64,000 nt of DNA from Bacillus sp. SB49 (GCF_000469135.2 NZ_CP048117.1:859001-923000), one strand, 5' to 3'; positions 51,369 through 61,377 are shown, counted from the stretch's first letter. Translations and numbers: made by a program. The notes: generated by a model not told the origin, from the sequence alone.

Positions 51369-52542
51369 TATAAAAGGCCGTTTTGGTGATTTCGGAGGGA
51401 AATATGTTCCGGAAACACTGATGGGTCCCCTTCAAGAGTTGGAAGATGCATTAGATGAAGCATTGAACGATTCATCCTTCATGGAGGAGTATCACCATAT
51501 ATTAAAAGAATACGCCGGCAGACCTACTTCCCTTACCTTTGCAGATAAGATAACGGAACATCTCGGCGGGGCGAAAGTGTATCTGAAGCGGGAGGACCTG
51601 AATCATACCGGCGCCCACAAGTTGAACAATGCCGTCGGACAGGCCCTGTTGGCGAAGCGTATGGGCAAGAAGAAAATCATCGCCGAAACGGGTGCTGGCC
51701 AGCATGGCGTCGCCTCTGCAACGGTGGCGGCAAAGTTCGGTCTGGAGTGTAAAGTGTTCATGGGCGAAGAGGATATCCGCCGGCAGGAGCTTAACGTATT
51801 TAGAATGAAGCTGCTCGGCGCAGAAGTCATTTCCGTGTCAAGCGGAAACGGCACGCTTAAAGATGCGACGAACGAAGCTATACGATACTGGGTAGCCAAC
51901 TGTGAGGACCATTTTTATTTGATCGGTTCTGTCGTGGGACCTCATCCGTATCCGAAGATGGTCCGTGATTTTCAGCGTATTATTGGGGATGAATCGAAGC
52001 GGCAATTCCTTGAGGCGGAGCCGGAGCTGCCCGACCGTATTTACGCCTGCGTAGGCGGAGGAAGCAATGCTATGGGTATGTTTTATCCTTTCTTGGAAGA
52101 TGAATCGGAGTTGATCGGCGTGGAAGCGGCAGGCAAAGGGGTGGAGACACCAGAGCATGCGGCGACATTGACGAAAGGGACGCCCGGCGTCATCCATGGT
52201 TCTCTTACTTATTTGATGCAGGATGAGAATGGCCAGATTACAGAGCCGTATTCGATTTCCGCAGGACTTGATTATCCCGGAATCGGACCGGAACACGCAC
52301 ATCTTTTCCAAACGAAGCGTGTGCGTTACGAATCGATTACGGATCAGGAAGCATTGGATGCCTTGAAATTGTTGACGCAAACGGAAGGAATCATACCGGC
52401 TATTGAAAGTGCTCATGCACTTGCCCAGGCGTTCAAGGAAGCCGGGTCGATGAAACCGGAAGAAACGATTCTCATTAATTTGTCCGGTCGGGGCGACAAA
52501 GATATGGCGACATTGATGGAACACTTCCAGGAGGAGGTATGA
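51349..52542 (+). CDS. trpB: Tryptophan synthase beta subunit TrpB
   Basis: A 397-residue PLP enzyme. The PLP lysine is in [23 protein letters not shown] (about 82-105), the phosphate loop in [16 protein letters not shown] and [19 protein letters not shown] in between; standard TrpB1 length. With TrpA it condenses indole and serine to tryptophan. RBS AGAGGTGG. Confidence 0.96.
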   Translation: MLQVLPDIKGRFGDFGGKYVPETLMGPLQELEDALDEALNDSSFMEEYHHILKEYAGRPTSLTFADKITEHLGGAKVYLKREDLNHTGAHKLNNAVGQALLAKRMGKKKIIAETGAGQHGVASATVAAKFGLECKVFMGEEDIRRQELNVFRMKLLGAEVISVSSGNGTLKDATNEAIRYWVANCEDHFYLIGSVVGPHPYPKMVRDFQRIIGDESKRQFLEAEPELPDRIYACVGGGSNAMGMFYPFLEDESELIGVEAAGKGVETPEHAATLTKGTPGVIHGSLTYLMQDENGQITEPYSISAGLDYPGIGPEHAHLFQTKRVRYESITDQEALDALKLLTQTEGIIPAIESAHALAQAFKEAGSMKPEETILINLSGRGDKDMATLMEHFQEEV

Positions 52543-52543
52543 C

Positions 52544-53344
52544 ATGCTTACGAAAACAGCGTTCCAAGGTAAATTGACGAAAACAGAAGACTTATTTATT
52601 CCTTTCATCGTTGCAGGTGATCCGGCCCCCCAATACACTATAGACTTTGCTCTTAGACTCCAAGCGGAAGGAGCGGACATCCTTGAACTTGGCGTCCCTT
52701 ATTCGGACCCGCTTGCAGATGGTCCGACTATCCAGCGCGCCGCCAAGCGCGCTTTGAAGAGCGGTATGTCTTTGAGAAAAGCGATAGAACTGGTCCCGGC
52801 ATTGCGGGACAACGGGGTGGAAATACCGGTTGTCATTTTCACCTACTACAATCCTGTTCTGCAGATTGGACATAAAGACTTCTTCGATAAGCTGGAAGCA
52901 AACGGAGTAGAAGGGGTGCTCATTCCTGACCTTCCATTTGAGGAGAGTGCAGAGGTACGGAGCATGGCTGAAGAGAGAGGCATTGAATTCATTTCCCTTG
53001 TCGCTCCGAACTCCGATCAACGGATCAAGCAGATTGCAGAGAATGCAAAAGGCTTTTTGTACTGCGTTTCTTCACTTGGAGTCACAGGAGAACGGAATGA
53101 CATGTCCGGAGAAGCGCTCTCCTTCATTGAAAAAGTGAGAGAACACAGCAAGGTCCCGGTTGCGGTCGGTTTCGGCATCTCCACTAACGAGCACGTGAAA
53201 CTTGTGCGTCATCATGCGGATGGAGTCATTATCGGAAGTAAAATCATCCGTTTGATCGAAGAAGAGTTGCAGCACGTAGAAGCCGGCCGTAGAGATGAAG
53301 CTCTTGATAACTTTACTAAAGGCATCCGTGACCTGGTCGAATAG
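52544..53344 (+). CDS. trpA: Tryptophan synthase alpha subunit TrpA
   Basis: A 266-residue TIM barrel. Catalytic Glu in ADILELGVPYSDPLADGPTIQRA (about 46-68) and Asp in GVLIPDLPFEE; AVGFGISTNEHV and DGVIIGSKIIRLIEE complete the phosphate site. It cleaves indole-glycerol phosphate and channels indole to TrpB. Start one base after the trpB stop. Confidence 0.95.
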   Translation: MLTKTAFQGKLTKTEDLFIPFIVAGDPAPQYTIDFALRLQAEGADILELGVPYSDPLADGPTIQRAAKRALKSGMSLRKAIELVPALRDNGVEIPVVIFTYYNPVLQIGHKDFFDKLEANGVEGVLIPDLPFEESAEVRSMAEERGIEFISLVAPNSDQRIKQIAENAKGFLYCVSSLGVTGERNDMSGEALSFIEKVREHSKVPVAVGFGISTNEHVKLVRHHADGVIIGSKIIRLIEEELQHVEAGRRDEALDNFTKGIRDLVE

Positions 53345-53378
53345 TCGCTGCCGGCACAGCTGAGAGGAGTGGAGCAGA

Positions 53379-53963
53379 GTGATATACATGATTGACCATT
53401 ATGATTCTTTCACTTATAACCTTGTGCAGTATTTAGGGGATTTGGGAGAGGAGATCATCGTCAGAAGAAACGATGAAGTATGCTTGAGTGAAATTAAAGA
53501 ATGTAACCCTGATCTGATTTTCCTTTCGCCGGGACCTTGTTCTCCGGATGAAACAGGGATGACGCTGGACGTCATCGCTGCATTCAAGGACAGCATTCCT
53601 ATATTCGGTGTCTGTCTCGGCCACCAGTCAATTGCTCAGGTGTTCGGGGGGAAGGTGGTTCGTGCAGACCGCTTAATGCACGGGAAATCATCCCTCATCC
53701 ACCATGACGGCCGTGGTATTTATGATGGATTGAATAATCCGATGGAAGTGATGCGCTATCATTCGCTGATAGTGAAGCAGGACGGAGTGCCGGAGGATTT
53801 TGAAGTCACATCGAAGACTGCGGAAGGAGAAATCATGGGAATCCGTCATAAGGCTCTTCCTATAGAGGGCGTCCAGTTCCATCCGGAATCGATCGGCACG
53901 GCAGACGGCAGGAAGCTGCTGGAGAATCTTATTAAGCAGCGTGCGAAAGCATTATTATCATAA
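53379..53963 (+). CDS. trpG: Anthranilate/aminodeoxychorismate synthase glutamine amidotransferase TrpG (PabA)
   Basis: A 194-residue class I glutaminase: MIDHYDSFTYNLVQYLGDLG at the N-terminus, nucleophile Cys in FGVCLGHQSIAQVFGG (near residue 77), and His/Glu in PIEGVQFHPESIGT. It delivers ammonia to TrpE (and probably PabB). GTG start after GAGGAG; the preferred N-terminus MIYMID fits homologues (MILMID). It is the last gene, 34 bases after trpA, whereas B. subtilis has it in the folate cluster. Confidence 0.88.
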   Translation: MIYMIDHYDSFTYNLVQYLGDLGEEIIVRRNDEVCLSEIKECNPDLIFLSPGPCSPDETGMTLDVIAAFKDSIPIFGVCLGHQSIAQVFGGKVVRADRLMHGKSSLIHHDGRGIYDGLNNPMEVMRYHSLIVKQDGVPEDFEVTSKTAEGEIMGIRHKALPIEGVQFHPESIGTADGRKLLENLIKQRAKALLS

Positions 53964-53999
53964 GAAAAGCCTCCCATTGACCGGGAGGCTTTTTCTTAT
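53959..53999. terminator. Bidirectional terminator after trpG
   Basis: CATAAGAAAAGCCTCCC pairs with GGGAGGCTTTTTCTTATG (one extra base), a long stem ending at the convergent chemoreceptor gene. Confidence 0.85.
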
Positions 54000-54004
54000 G
54001 AGGT

Positions 54005-56032
54005 TCAATCGACTTTGAATCGTTTTATTTGATCGTTCAGTACATTCGATAGCTCTGCTAAGTCTTCGGCGCTGTTCGATACTTCTTCCACAGAACTGTT
54101 GGACTGCTGGGCCGCTGCGGTGACCTGTTCGACACCGGCGGCGGATTCTTCCGAAACAGAAGCCACTTCTTCAATCGATGTATTCATTTCATAACTGTCT
54201 TCCGAGATCTTTTGGAGCTTTGCAGAAATTTCCCGTGTGCGCGCCACCATATCTGTGACAGAATGCTGAATTTTATCAAAGGTTTCCCCGGTTTGTTTCA
54301 TCAGGGTGGTACCTTGATCGACCTCTTTGTATCCATTCTGAAGAGTAGCGGCCACCTCCCCGGATTCCGTTTGGATCGTATCGACAATTGATGTGATATC
54401 TTCGACAGAATGAGAGACCTGCTCGGCGAGCTTGCGGACTTCATCAGCAACGACGGCGAATCCTTTCCCATGCTCCCCTGCTCTTGCTGCTTCAATAGCT
54501 GCATTCAGAGAAAGGAGGTTCGTCTGGTTGGCGATATCCTGAATGACTTGGACAAGTTTTGAAATCTGCTGGGATTGACTGTCTAAGCCCCGAACCTTAT
54601 CAACAGATTCTTTGACGATGCGGTCTATTGTCTGCATTTGATCGACAGAATGACGCATCATGTCACTGCCTTCGTTCGTCATGCGAAGAACTGATCCAGA
54701 GGACTCCGAGATTCCCTTGCCATTCTCATAAGCCTCCCGTATTTCCGTGGTGAAAGCTTCCATCATTTCTGATAGTTTGGAAGAACTGTGGGCCTGTGAT
54801 TCCGCGCCTGCTGACAGCTGTTCCATCGTAGATGCAATCTGCTCACTACCTTCCTGTACTTCGTTTGCAGAAAGCCTCAAACCGGAACTTTGTGTGCGGA
54901 CAGATTCTACCGCACCTTGAAGTTGGAGGATGATTTGTCTGATTCCTTCTTTCATTTCATGAGTGGATCCCGCCAATTGACCGATCTCATCCTCTCGATT
55001 CTGTCGAAGATCAATGGTGAGGTTGCCCTCTTCTACTTCCTTCATTTGTGACTGCAGTCGGACAATCGGCTTGCGGATTCTTCTTGTAATCAATGTAGCG
55101 GCTATGATCGACAACAATAAAATGATCAGGACTGTAATGGCAATCGGAATAATGATGGCGGCACTTTGCTGTTCGAGATCCGCTTTATCGACCGTTCCGA
55201 TTATGATCCATCCGGTTATATCATTCTTTGAGTAGCCGAGTGTCTTATCTTTTCCTTCATATTCATAAGAAATAACGCCTGACTGTTTGTTTTGATTCAT
55301 AATAGAAGTATAAAAGCTGTTTTCTGTAATATCCGTTCCGACAAGGTCTTCCTGCGGGTGGGAGATGAATATGCCGTTTTCTGCAAAAATAGCAGCATAG
55401 CCGGAATCTGCGATTTTCACGCCATCGATCAGACGGAGGAGGGAGCTCATATTGATATCGATAGAAAAGACGCCGACGAGCTCGTCACCGTTTTGCACCG
55501 CTTTAGCTACACTCATAATGGTCTCTTCCGTATTTACATCCAAGTACGGTTCCGTCCAGACGAGAGAACCGGCATTGTCCACGGCATCCTGATACCACGG
55601 GCGTGTGCGCGCATCGAAGTCATCGGGGAGCTTCAGTTCATCGTCGGACACAGTCGTTCCTTCCGATTCCATACCTACATACGCATTTTGGACAATATCA
55701 TTGGAGGCGCGTATGTCATTGAGCTCTTCTATGACCGCATCAGGATCTGATTCTATATTTAAGAATTCCTCCTGGCCGGAATAGTAATTGATCGTATCTT
55801 CCTGTGCTTCGAGGAAAATATCGAAGGACTGACTCAACGTCTTCATTTGTTCTTCCACATTGTCTGTGAGCTCTGCCGTCGTGTTATCCACGCTGAAGGA
55901 ATAGCTGGCAATGCCGACGACAATGCCGGCGATGACAATTAACGTAAGAAAAGGAATCAAAATCTGCCGCTGAATCGTCTTTGTGAAAATGGATGGACGC
56001 TGTTTCTTCTTGCTCTTCTCTTTCTTCTTCAT
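54005..56032 (-). CDS. Methyl-accepting chemotaxis protein (dCACHE type)
   Basis: A 675-residue chemoreceptor: cytoplasmic Lys-rich start, TM1 (about 25-47, [22 protein letters not shown]), a Cache sensor domain (50-290, with [58 protein letters not shown]), TM2 (about 297-320), HAMP, then the signalling domain with tip [20 protein letters not shown] and [10 protein letters not shown]. It signals to CheA. Ligand unknown; Cache domains often bind amino or carboxylic acids. RBS GGGAGGG. Confidence 0.92.
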   Translation of the reverse strand: MKKKEKSKKKQRPSIFTKTIQRQILIPFLTLIVIAGIVVGIASYSFSVDNTTAELTDNVEEQMKTLSQSFDIFLEAQEDTINYYSGQEEFLNIESDPDAVIEELNDIRASNDIVQNAYVGMESEGTTVSDDELKLPDDFDARTRPWYQDAVDNAGSLVWTEPYLDVNTEETIMSVAKAVQNGDELVGVFSIDINMSSLLRLIDGVKIADSGYAAIFAENGIFISHPQEDLVGTDITENSFYTSIMNQNKQSGVISYEYEGKDKTLGYSKNDITGWIIIGTVDKADLEQQSAAIIIPIAITVLIILLLSIIAATLITRRIRKPIVRLQSQMKEVEEGNLTIDLRQNREDEIGQLAGSTHEMKEGIRQIILQLQGAVESVRTQSSGLRLSANEVQEGSEQIASTMEQLSAGAESQAHSSSKLSEMMEAFTTEIREAYENGKGISESSGSVLRMTNEGSDMMRHSVDQMQTIDRIVKESVDKVRGLDSQSQQISKLVQVIQDIANQTNLLSLNAAIEAARAGEHGKGFAVVADEVRKLAEQVSHSVEDITSIVDTIQTESGEVAATLQNGYKEVDQGTTLMKQTGETFDKIQHSVTDMVARTREISAKLQKISEDSYEMNTSIEEVASVSEESAAGVEQVTAAAQQSNSSVEEVSNSAEDLAELSNVLNDQIKRFKVD

Positions 56033-56167
56033 TGGTACCCTCCCGTATTACTTTCTTTGTGTTCTCCCAGTGCTTTCTTCTCTCTTGTATCGGCATCGGA
56101 TTAAGAGTTGTAAAGAGGATGTTTCTATGAGAGCGTTATCTAATTAAAATAAATGAAAAGATTAGTA

Positions 56168-56196
56168 TTGAAAGTGGGGAAGGAAGGTGCTATTAT
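56168..56196 (+). promoter_or_regulatory. tRNA-Ala promoter
   Basis: TTGAAA (56168-56173), 17 bases, TATTAT (56191-56196); the tRNA starts 20 bases later. Confidence 0.6.
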
Positions 56197-56216
56197 ATTA
56201 ATTGTCTTCAAAATAC

Positions 56217-56289
56217 GGGGCATTAGCTCAGCTGGGAGAGCGCTACACTGGCAGTGTAGAGGTCAGCGGTTCGAGCCCGCTATGCTCCA
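56217..56289 (+). tRNA. tRNA-Ala (anticodon GGC)
   Basis: All four arms pair: acceptor GGGGCAT / ATGCTCC (one G-T), D arm GCTC/GAGC, anticodon arm CTACA/TGTAG with loop CTGGCAG (anticodon GGC at 34-36), T arm AGCGG/CCGCT with TTCGAGC. Discriminator A; CCA is not encoded. It reads alanine GCC and GCU. Isolated gene with its own promoter and terminator. Confidence 0.95.
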
Positions 56290-56294
56290 CTTCG

Positions 56295-56334
56295 AAATAA
56301 AAAAGCACTTGCAGATGCAAGTGCTTTTTTATTT
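56295..56334 (+). terminator. Rho-independent terminator after tRNA-Ala
   Basis: A long perfect stem: AAATAAAAAAGCACTTGC with its complement, loop AGAT, followed by T and A/T; the A/T part itself gives the T run. Confidence 0.85.
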
Positions 56335-56493
56335 CTTCTATGATTCTCTTTTAACGATTACCTGCCTATTTCTCTATATTTCCCATGTAAATTACTATAT
56401 GTCCATCATTTGACTATACCAACACTGCCTCTCTGACATACATAATAATAAGTCAATAAATTTGGCTTTATATTATTTCAAGGAGAGAAAGCG

Positions 56494-57393
56494 ATGTATA
56501 TTTACGATCCAAACAGTCAGTCTTTCAGATCTAACCGCCTGTCCGGGCTTGGTGGCTGCAGCCGTACAAACGGAACAAATGCCGCAGGTCAACCATACGG
56601 CGGATATGGCCTGCGTCAACCAGGAAACTTGGCTGGCGGTACGACTGGAACAGGGAAATTCTACCCCGAAAGGAAAAACAGCTGTTCAAAGCAATATCCA
56701 GAGTGTGATATTGCGGAAACAGTAAGCGTCAACTGTAATTCGGAAGGCTTTGGAGGTGGATTCTTCCTGCCGGTCGTTCTTCGTGATGTGGAATTGCAGG
56801 CACTTGTTGAGTCTGAAATTACCCTTCCTACGGCTGCACGTGAAATCAAAAACGTACGCCGAAACGTGTACTTGACTCAGTGTAAAGCGATCCCGTCTAT
56901 CGCTACGGAAGCTTCCGTCAACGTATTCGTGTCTGGTTATATCCACAAGAATATTCAGTATGTAGAAGAGTGCAGCGGGTACCTGCAGGATTACTCTGTA
57001 GAAGTTCCATTCAGCTGCAACCAAACAGTGGAGATTGAGAACTTCCCGACACAATTCTTCAGTGAAAAGTCTACAAGCACAGGAGAGAGAATCTTCGTTG
57101 ACAAGAAGGGCATGGGAGGCGACCATTGTGTATCCGGCGGACTTACGTTCGAATACTACAACGAGCCGATCGAATGCCGTCTTTTGTTCAGTGCGGTAAA
57201 CGACATTGACTTGTATAAGCATGTCGACAAGTGGGGCCGTTTCTGTAAGATTGTAGAAAAAGCAGAAGTATTGCTTATCTTCCGTCTGATTCAGTCTCAG
57301 CAGTTCGATGAGCTTCCTGATGGAGAAGAGCCTGGTGCGCAGAATCAAGCGACACAAGGACGCATCCAGAATAAAATGAACAGAGGCAGATAA
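56494..57393 (+). CDS. SPOCS/CsxC-like spore-surface protein
   Basis: A 299-residue protein. The first ~60 residues are low-complexity, rich in Gly, Asn and Gln (NSQSFRSNRLSGLGGCSRTNGTNAAGQPYGGYGLRQ). The core about 75-175 (VNCNSEGFGGGFFLPVVLRDVELQALVESEITLPTAAREIKNVRRNVYLTQCKAIPS) resembles the SPOCS (DUF3794) domain of spore-envelope proteins, most like the CsxC exosporium type, with many Cys that may cross-link. Function is inferred from this resemblance. No sporulation promoter was identified. RBS AAGGAGAG. Confidence 0.6.
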   Translation: MYIYDPNSQSFRSNRLSGLGGCSRTNGTNAAGQPYGGYGLRQPGNLAGGTTGTGKFYPERKNSCSKQYPECDIAETVSVNCNSEGFGGGFFLPVVLRDVELQALVESEITLPTAAREIKNVRRNVYLTQCKAIPSIATEASVNVFVSGYIHKNIQYVEECSGYLQDYSVEVPFSCNQTVEIENFPTQFFSEKSTSTGERIFVDKKGMGGDHCVSGGLTFEYYNEPIECRLLFSAVNDIDLYKHVDKWGRFCKIVEKAEVLLIFRLIQSQQFDELPDGEEPGAQNQATQGRIQNKMNRGR

Positions 57394-57397
57394 TTAT

Positions 57398-57437
57398 CTG
57401 CAAGGGTCTGATCCTTTACGGGTCGGGCCTTTTTGTT
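57398..57437 (+). terminator. Rho-independent terminator
   Basis: AAGGGTCTGATCC pairs with GGGTCGGGCCTT (one bulge, some G-U), then TTTTT. Confidence 0.65.
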
Positions 57438-57536
57438 ATTTTATGTAGGAAGCGGGCGTTTGGTGTCACTGGGATTCCGTGTTTTTGTGTGGTTTGAAAA
57501 GGTATAATAGAAGGAAAAAAAGGGAGAGTCTTTGCT

Positions 57537-58511
57537 ATGATCGTGTCTTTCAACCGTGTTTTACAGCGTCTGATGCCCTATATTACGCCGAGCGCGGTGG
57601 TGATCGGTGTCCTGCTTGCGAAATGGTTCGATAACTTCGTCTTCCTCGTGCCGTGGATCTTTGCGGTCATGACGTTTGCCGGCAGCCTTGGATCGAACTT
57701 TACCGATTTGAAAAAAGTACTCAGACATCCGGTCGCACTGGTTGCATGTATCGTCTTATTACATATCATCATGCCTTTAATTGCTCTTGGAGTCGGAAGC
57801 TTATTGTTCGGGAAGGAGGATTATACGACAATCGGGCTGGTGCTGTCCTTTGTCATTCCTACGGGGATTACGTCTTTGATCTGGGTTTCCATCTATAAAG
57901 GAAACGTCGTGCTGACGCTCTCCATCATACTGATTGATACGCTTCTTGCTCCGTTTACAGTACCCTTGGTTATGCAGCTGTTGGTCGGGGGCTCTGTCCA
58001 GATGGACATAGGGGACATCATGGTCGGTCTTCTGTTCATGATCGTTATTCCTTCTCTGGCCGGGATGGCTGTCAATCAGTGGGGGAGGGCTTCTTTCACG
58101 TCCAAAATGGAAACCAACCTAGCGCCATTGACGAAAATCGGGATCGGTCTCGTTGTGACGATCAACAGCTCCGCCATCGCTCCTTATTTAAGAGTGATCG
58201 ACCAAACGCTGGTTTGGACCGGAGTGACGGTCCTGTGTCTGGCTGCGTTGTCCTATGTGCTCGGGTTTTGGACCGGTCGGCTGCTGCGGGTGGAGCGTGG
58301 CAGTGTCCTGTCGCTCACGTTCAACAGTGGAATGCGTAATATCAGCGGCGGTGCCGTGATCGCCATCACCTATTTTCCACCACCGGTCGCCGTTCCGGTC
58401 ATCGTCGGAATGTTGTTCCAGCAGGTCCTTGCCTCCTTCGCCGGCAAGAGGCTGGACAACTTTGGGAAAGGCGATAAAGGTGTGGCCGCACTGACGCACA
58501 AACAGATATAA
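57537..58511 (+). CDS. Bile acid:sodium symporter (BASS) family transporter
   Basis: A 324-residue membrane protein with nine to ten helices. The motifs FAGSLGSNFTDLKKVLRHPVAL, LHIIMPLIALG and FNSGMRNISGGAVIAITYFPPPVAVPVI match the SBF/BASS family. Substrate is not known; relatives move bile acids, pantoate or other organic anions with Na+. ATG after AAAGGGAG. A TATAAT at 57503 is a possible -10. Confidence 0.82.
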   Translation: MIVSFNRVLQRLMPYITPSAVVIGVLLAKWFDNFVFLVPWIFAVMTFAGSLGSNFTDLKKVLRHPVALVACIVLLHIIMPLIALGVGSLLFGKEDYTTIGLVLSFVIPTGITSLIWVSIYKGNVVLTLSIILIDTLLAPFTVPLVMQLLVGGSVQMDIGDIMVGLLFMIVIPSLAGMAVNQWGRASFTSKMETNLAPLTKIGIGLVVTINSSAIAPYLRVIDQTLVWTGVTVLCLAALSYVLGFWTGRLLRVERGSVLSLTFNSGMRNISGGAVIAITYFPPPVAVPVIVGMLFQQVLASFAGKRLDNFGKGDKGVAALTHKQI

Positions 58512-58575
58512 AGGTGTTTTATAGTTAAAGAAACAGGGGAATCTGATGGAATAGAAGGAAGGACGGGAGGCGCGT

Positions 58576-59307
58576 ATGTTATTTTCAGGAATTAAATTAT
58601 CCGATCTCTCCAAAGTATCGATCCTGCTCATCGCAGCTGGATTCGTCCTAGTGGGAGGGGCGTTGTTTTTCTTTGCAGAACTTGCCGAGGATGTATTGGA
58701 GCAGGACCAGTTCTTCATGGATCAGGCGGCTCAGGATTTCTTTGGGGCCATTCGGTCTCCGTGGCTCGATACAGCCTGGGGCGGATGGACCGAACTAGGG
58801 TCCGTCTGGTTCTTGACGACAGCCACCGTCCTCGTACTGGGTTACTTTTTATTCTTCTCCAAGTTCAGCCGATGGGTGGCCGTCTTCTTCCTTGTCAACA
58901 TGGCGGGTATCAGCCTGTTGACAAAGGCTCTCAAGCTCACGTTCGAACGGGAGCGGCCCGAGGTGCTGGCACAATATGACGGGACAGGATTCAGTTTTCC
59001 AAGCGGTCACTCGACAGGGTCGATGGTTTTCTATGGATTCATGATCTATGTTGTCGTCATCAGCCGTCTTCAGCGGAAGTGGAAAGTCACGCTCGGTCTT
59101 CTGCTGGGACTGGTAATCCTGCTCGTGGGGTTTTCCCGCGTTTATGTGGGGGTCCACTACCTGACGGACATCACTGCCGGCTTCTTATTCGGACTTGCCT
59201 GGCTGCTTGTTTGTATCGCTGCTCTCGAAGTAACACTTTGGAATCAGCGGCGCCGACAACAAGGTTATAAAATGAGCTCCGGGGGGAATAAGAAGATGGA
59301 GGAGTGA
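58576..59307 (+). CDS. PAP2-family phosphatase
   Basis: A 243-residue membrane phosphatase with six helices. The three active-site motifs are KLTFERERPE (KxxxxxxRP), PSGHSTGSM (PSGH) and SRVYVGVHYLTDI (SRxxxxxHxxxD). It would hydrolyse undecaprenyl pyrophosphate or phosphatidic acid/PGP outside the membrane. RBS GGGAGG. The adjacent Pmp3-type gene follows after six bases, suggesting co-transcription. Confidence 0.88.
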   Translation: MLFSGIKLSDLSKVSILLIAAGFVLVGGALFFFAELAEDVLEQDQFFMDQAAQDFFGAIRSPWLDTAWGGWTELGSVWFLTTATVLVLGYFLFFSKFSRWVAVFFLVNMAGISLLTKALKLTFERERPEVLAQYDGTGFSFPSGHSTGSMVFYGFMIYVVVISRLQRKWKVTLGLLLGLVILLVGFSRVYVGVHYLTDITAGFLFGLAWLLVCIAALEVTLWNQRRRQQGYKMSSGGNKKMEE

Positions 59308-59313
59308 TACATC

Positions 59314-59481
59314 ATGTTATACATCTTAGTTATATTTCTGCCGCCGCTAGCGGTCTTGTTTACGGGTCAGCCGTTGAAAGCGCTGCTGAACTTAATTTTG
59401 ACCATGCTCTTTTACGTGCCGGGAGCGGTTCATGCAGCCGTAGTTGTTAAAGGTCATTACGATAGAAAGAAGCATAGATGA
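59314..59481 (+). CDS. YqaE/Pmp3-family membrane protein
   Basis: A 55-residue protein with two membrane helices and the conserved LPPLAVLFTG...LNLILTMLFYVPGAVHAAVVV pattern of the YqaE/Pmp3/UPF0057 family, linked to salt and membrane-potential stress in other organisms. ATG 59314 after GGAGGAG; ends at a terminator. Directly after the PAP2 gene. Confidence 0.8.
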   Translation: MLYILVIFLPPLAVLFTGQPLKALLNLILTMLFYVPGAVHAAVVVKGHYDRKKHR

Positions 59482-59484
59482 GAA

Positions 59485-59523
59485 GAAGCGTCTGAAGGGA
59501 TCCCTTCAGACGCTTCTTTTTGA
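59485..59523. terminator. Bidirectional terminator
   Basis: A 15-bp palindromic stem GAAGCGTCTGAAGGG (59485-59499) with its complement (59502-59516); flanked by T on the plus strand, adjacent to the queE stop. Confidence 0.85.
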
Positions 59524-60252
59524 TTAAACTCCTCGTTTGTTTCCCCAGACGAGGGCATGTACCTGCGGCAGCACACGGACGTGATTAAGCTTTTCCGAGG
59601 CGACTACCTGATCGATCAGCCATTCATATTGTTCAAGCAGATGACCGGCCAGGTTCGCCGGTTCGCCTTCCTTGAGGTCATCGTTTCCGACCTGCAGGAA
59701 GAAAGGAATGGCTGGATATCGTTCATGGACCTGCGCTGCATAATCCAAATCTTCTTCGTTGAAAATGACGACCTTCAAACTTGTAGAATCACTCTGGCCC
59801 TTCCTTTCCAAGCGATGAAGGATGTCATCGAGGATGTTCCAATCCGTCTTCATCAATGAGCTTGGCGGCTTCGGAGAGATGGTAAGGTCATCGATGTCCG
59901 GGAACCAGTCCTGATAACGGCTTCCTTGTGTTTCCAATGCGACCTCGATACCGAGGTCGTGAAGTCCGTCAATCAATTCGTTTAAATGTTTCAGCAAAGC
60001 AGGGTTGCCGCCTGAGATGGTGACGTGATCGAAGCGTTCCCCACCGGTTTCTTTCAAGCGGGTGATAATTTCCTCGGCAGTCAGGCGTTCGATATCCTCT
60101 TTTGCGCTGCCGTCCCAAGTAAAAGCAGAATCGCACCAGGCGCAGCTGTAATCACAGCCGGCCGTCCGGACGAACATCGTTTTTCTACCGACGACCATGC
60201 CTTCTCCCTGTATCGTAGGTCCGAAGATTTCCAAGACGGGAAACTTATTCAT
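59524..60252 (-). CDS. queE: 7-carboxy-7-deazaguanine synthase QueE
   Basis: A 242-residue radical SAM enzyme. The iron-sulfur site is AGCDYSCAWCDSAFTW (CxxxCxxC) near 32-39, and HVTISGGNPAL follows. It turns CPH4 to CDG in queuosine synthesis. ATG 60252 has GGGAGTGG; the upstream frame to 60300 lies in queD. Third gene of queC-queD-queE; overlaps queD by 8 bases. Confidence 0.92.
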   Translation of the reverse strand: MNKFPVLEIFGPTIQGEGMVVGRKTMFVRTAGCDYSCAWCDSAFTWDGSAKEDIERLTAEEIITRLKETGGERFDHVTISGGNPALLKHLNELIDGLHDLGIEVALETQGSRYQDWFPDIDDLTISPKPPSSLMKTDWNILDDILHRLERKGQSDSTSLKVVIFNEEDLDYAAQVHERYPAIPFFLQVGNDDLKEGEPANLAGHLLEQYEWLIDQVVASEKLNHVRVLPQVHALVWGNKRGV

Positions 60253-60712
60253 CGCGCATCCACTCCCGTCTTGCTTCTGCATAGCTTGTCGGCGTCTCAT
60301 AAAGCTTCACGAACTCCACGCGGGAGCCGTCACCGCGGTTTAACAGTGCTTCTTCCATCTGATTATAAATCCAGACAACCATGTTTTCAGCCGTCGTATT
60401 CATGTTAGGGAGCGTGTCATTTAAATAGCGGTGATCGAGATGGACCTCAATGCTTTCTTTCCATATCTGTTTGATATCACCGAAGTCGATGACAAGTCCG
60501 ATATCATCAACGAATCCGCTTATACCGAAGATGACTTTGTACGTATGGCCGTGCAGATTTTTGCACTTTCCTTCATAACAGTGCAGGTGATGGGCCGCGT
60601 CGAAGGTGAATTCTTTGCTTACCATGACCCGCTTGGAATGATACTTTAAATCCTGGCGCTTAATGTCTTCATCTATTTTCTGTAAGTTTTCTACAATGGT
60701 GAAGCCGAACAT
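60245..60712 (-). CDS. queD: 6-carboxytetrahydropterin synthase QueD
   Basis: A 155-residue PTPS-like enzyme. Zn ligands are in EFTFDAAHHLHCYEGKCKNLHGHTYKV (His, His, His), with the catalytic Cys in GKC, and HLDHRYLNDTLPN / TAENMVVWIYNQM follow. It converts dihydroneopterin triphosphate to CPH4. Its ATG overlaps the queC stop (TGATG) and follows GAGGTGAG. Confidence 0.92.
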   Translation of the reverse strand: MFGFTIVENLQKIDEDIKRQDLKYHSKRVMVSKEFTFDAAHHLHCYEGKCKNLHGHTYKVIFGISGFVDDIGLVIDFGDIKQIWKESIEVHLDHRYLNDTLPNMNTTAENMVVWIYNQMEEALLNRGDGSRVEFVKLYETPTSYAEARREWMRDE

Positions 60713-61377
60713 CAGCGGCTCACCTCTTTTTGAGCAAGATACATATCCAGACCATTCTGACGGAGGCGGCACGCCGGGCAGTCGCCGCAGCCTTCTCCGC
60801 GTATGCCGTTATAACACGTAAGCGTCTTTTCGCGCACATATTCGAATCCACCGAGTGTATCAGCAAGCTCCCATGTCTCGGCTTTATCGAGCCACATAAG
60901 CGGTGTGTGAAGGACGAATTCGTCATCCATGGACAAGTTGAGGGTGACGTTCAGTGATTTCACAAAGACGTCACGGCAGTCCGGATAGCCGCTGAAATCT
61001 GTTTCACATACGCCGGTGATCACGTGCTTGGCACCGATCTGTCTGGCAAGAATGGAAGCGAAGGATAAGAACAACAAGTTCCTGCCCGGAACGAAGGTGG
61101 ATGGGAGCTCCCCGTTTTCGCCGTCTTTCACTTCCATATCATTACGCGTCAAAGCGTTCGGTGCGAGCTGGTTCAAGAGAGCCATATCCAGGATATGATG
61201 GCGGACGCCTTTATCGGCGGCGATTTCTTTGGCAACTTCAATTTCTTCTTTATGCCGCTGGTCGTAATCAAAGGTTACGGCTTCGACGTGATCGAACTTC
61301 TCTAAAGCCCAGTAAAGACACGTTGTACTGTCCTGACCGCCGCTGAATACAACCACGGCTTTGCTGTTTTTTTCCAT
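60712..61377 (-). CDS. queC: 7-cyano-7-deazaguanine synthase QueC
   Basis: A 221-residue PP-loop ATPase. [19 protein letters not shown] is the ATP motif, [14 protein letters not shown] and [16 protein letters not shown] (three Cys for zinc) are QueC signatures. It makes preQ0 from CDG. First gene of queCDE, behind a preQ1 riboswitch. Start ATG with AAGGAAGGGG. Confidence 0.95.
   Translation of the reverse strand: MEKNSKAVVVFSGGQDSTTCLYWALEKFDHVEAVTFDYDQRHKEEIEVAKEIAADKGVRHHILDMALLNQLAPNALTRNDMEVKDGENGELPSTFVPGRNLLFLSFASILARQIGAKHVITGVCETDFSGYPDCRDVFVKSLNVTLNLSMDDEFVLHTPLMWLDKAETWELADTLGGFEYVREKTLTCYNGIRGEGCGDCPACRLRQNGLDMYLAQKEVSR

Noticed and set aside
56153-56413. ORF spanning the tRNA
   Set aside because: It runs through the tRNA-Ala gene and its terminator and has no homology-like content.
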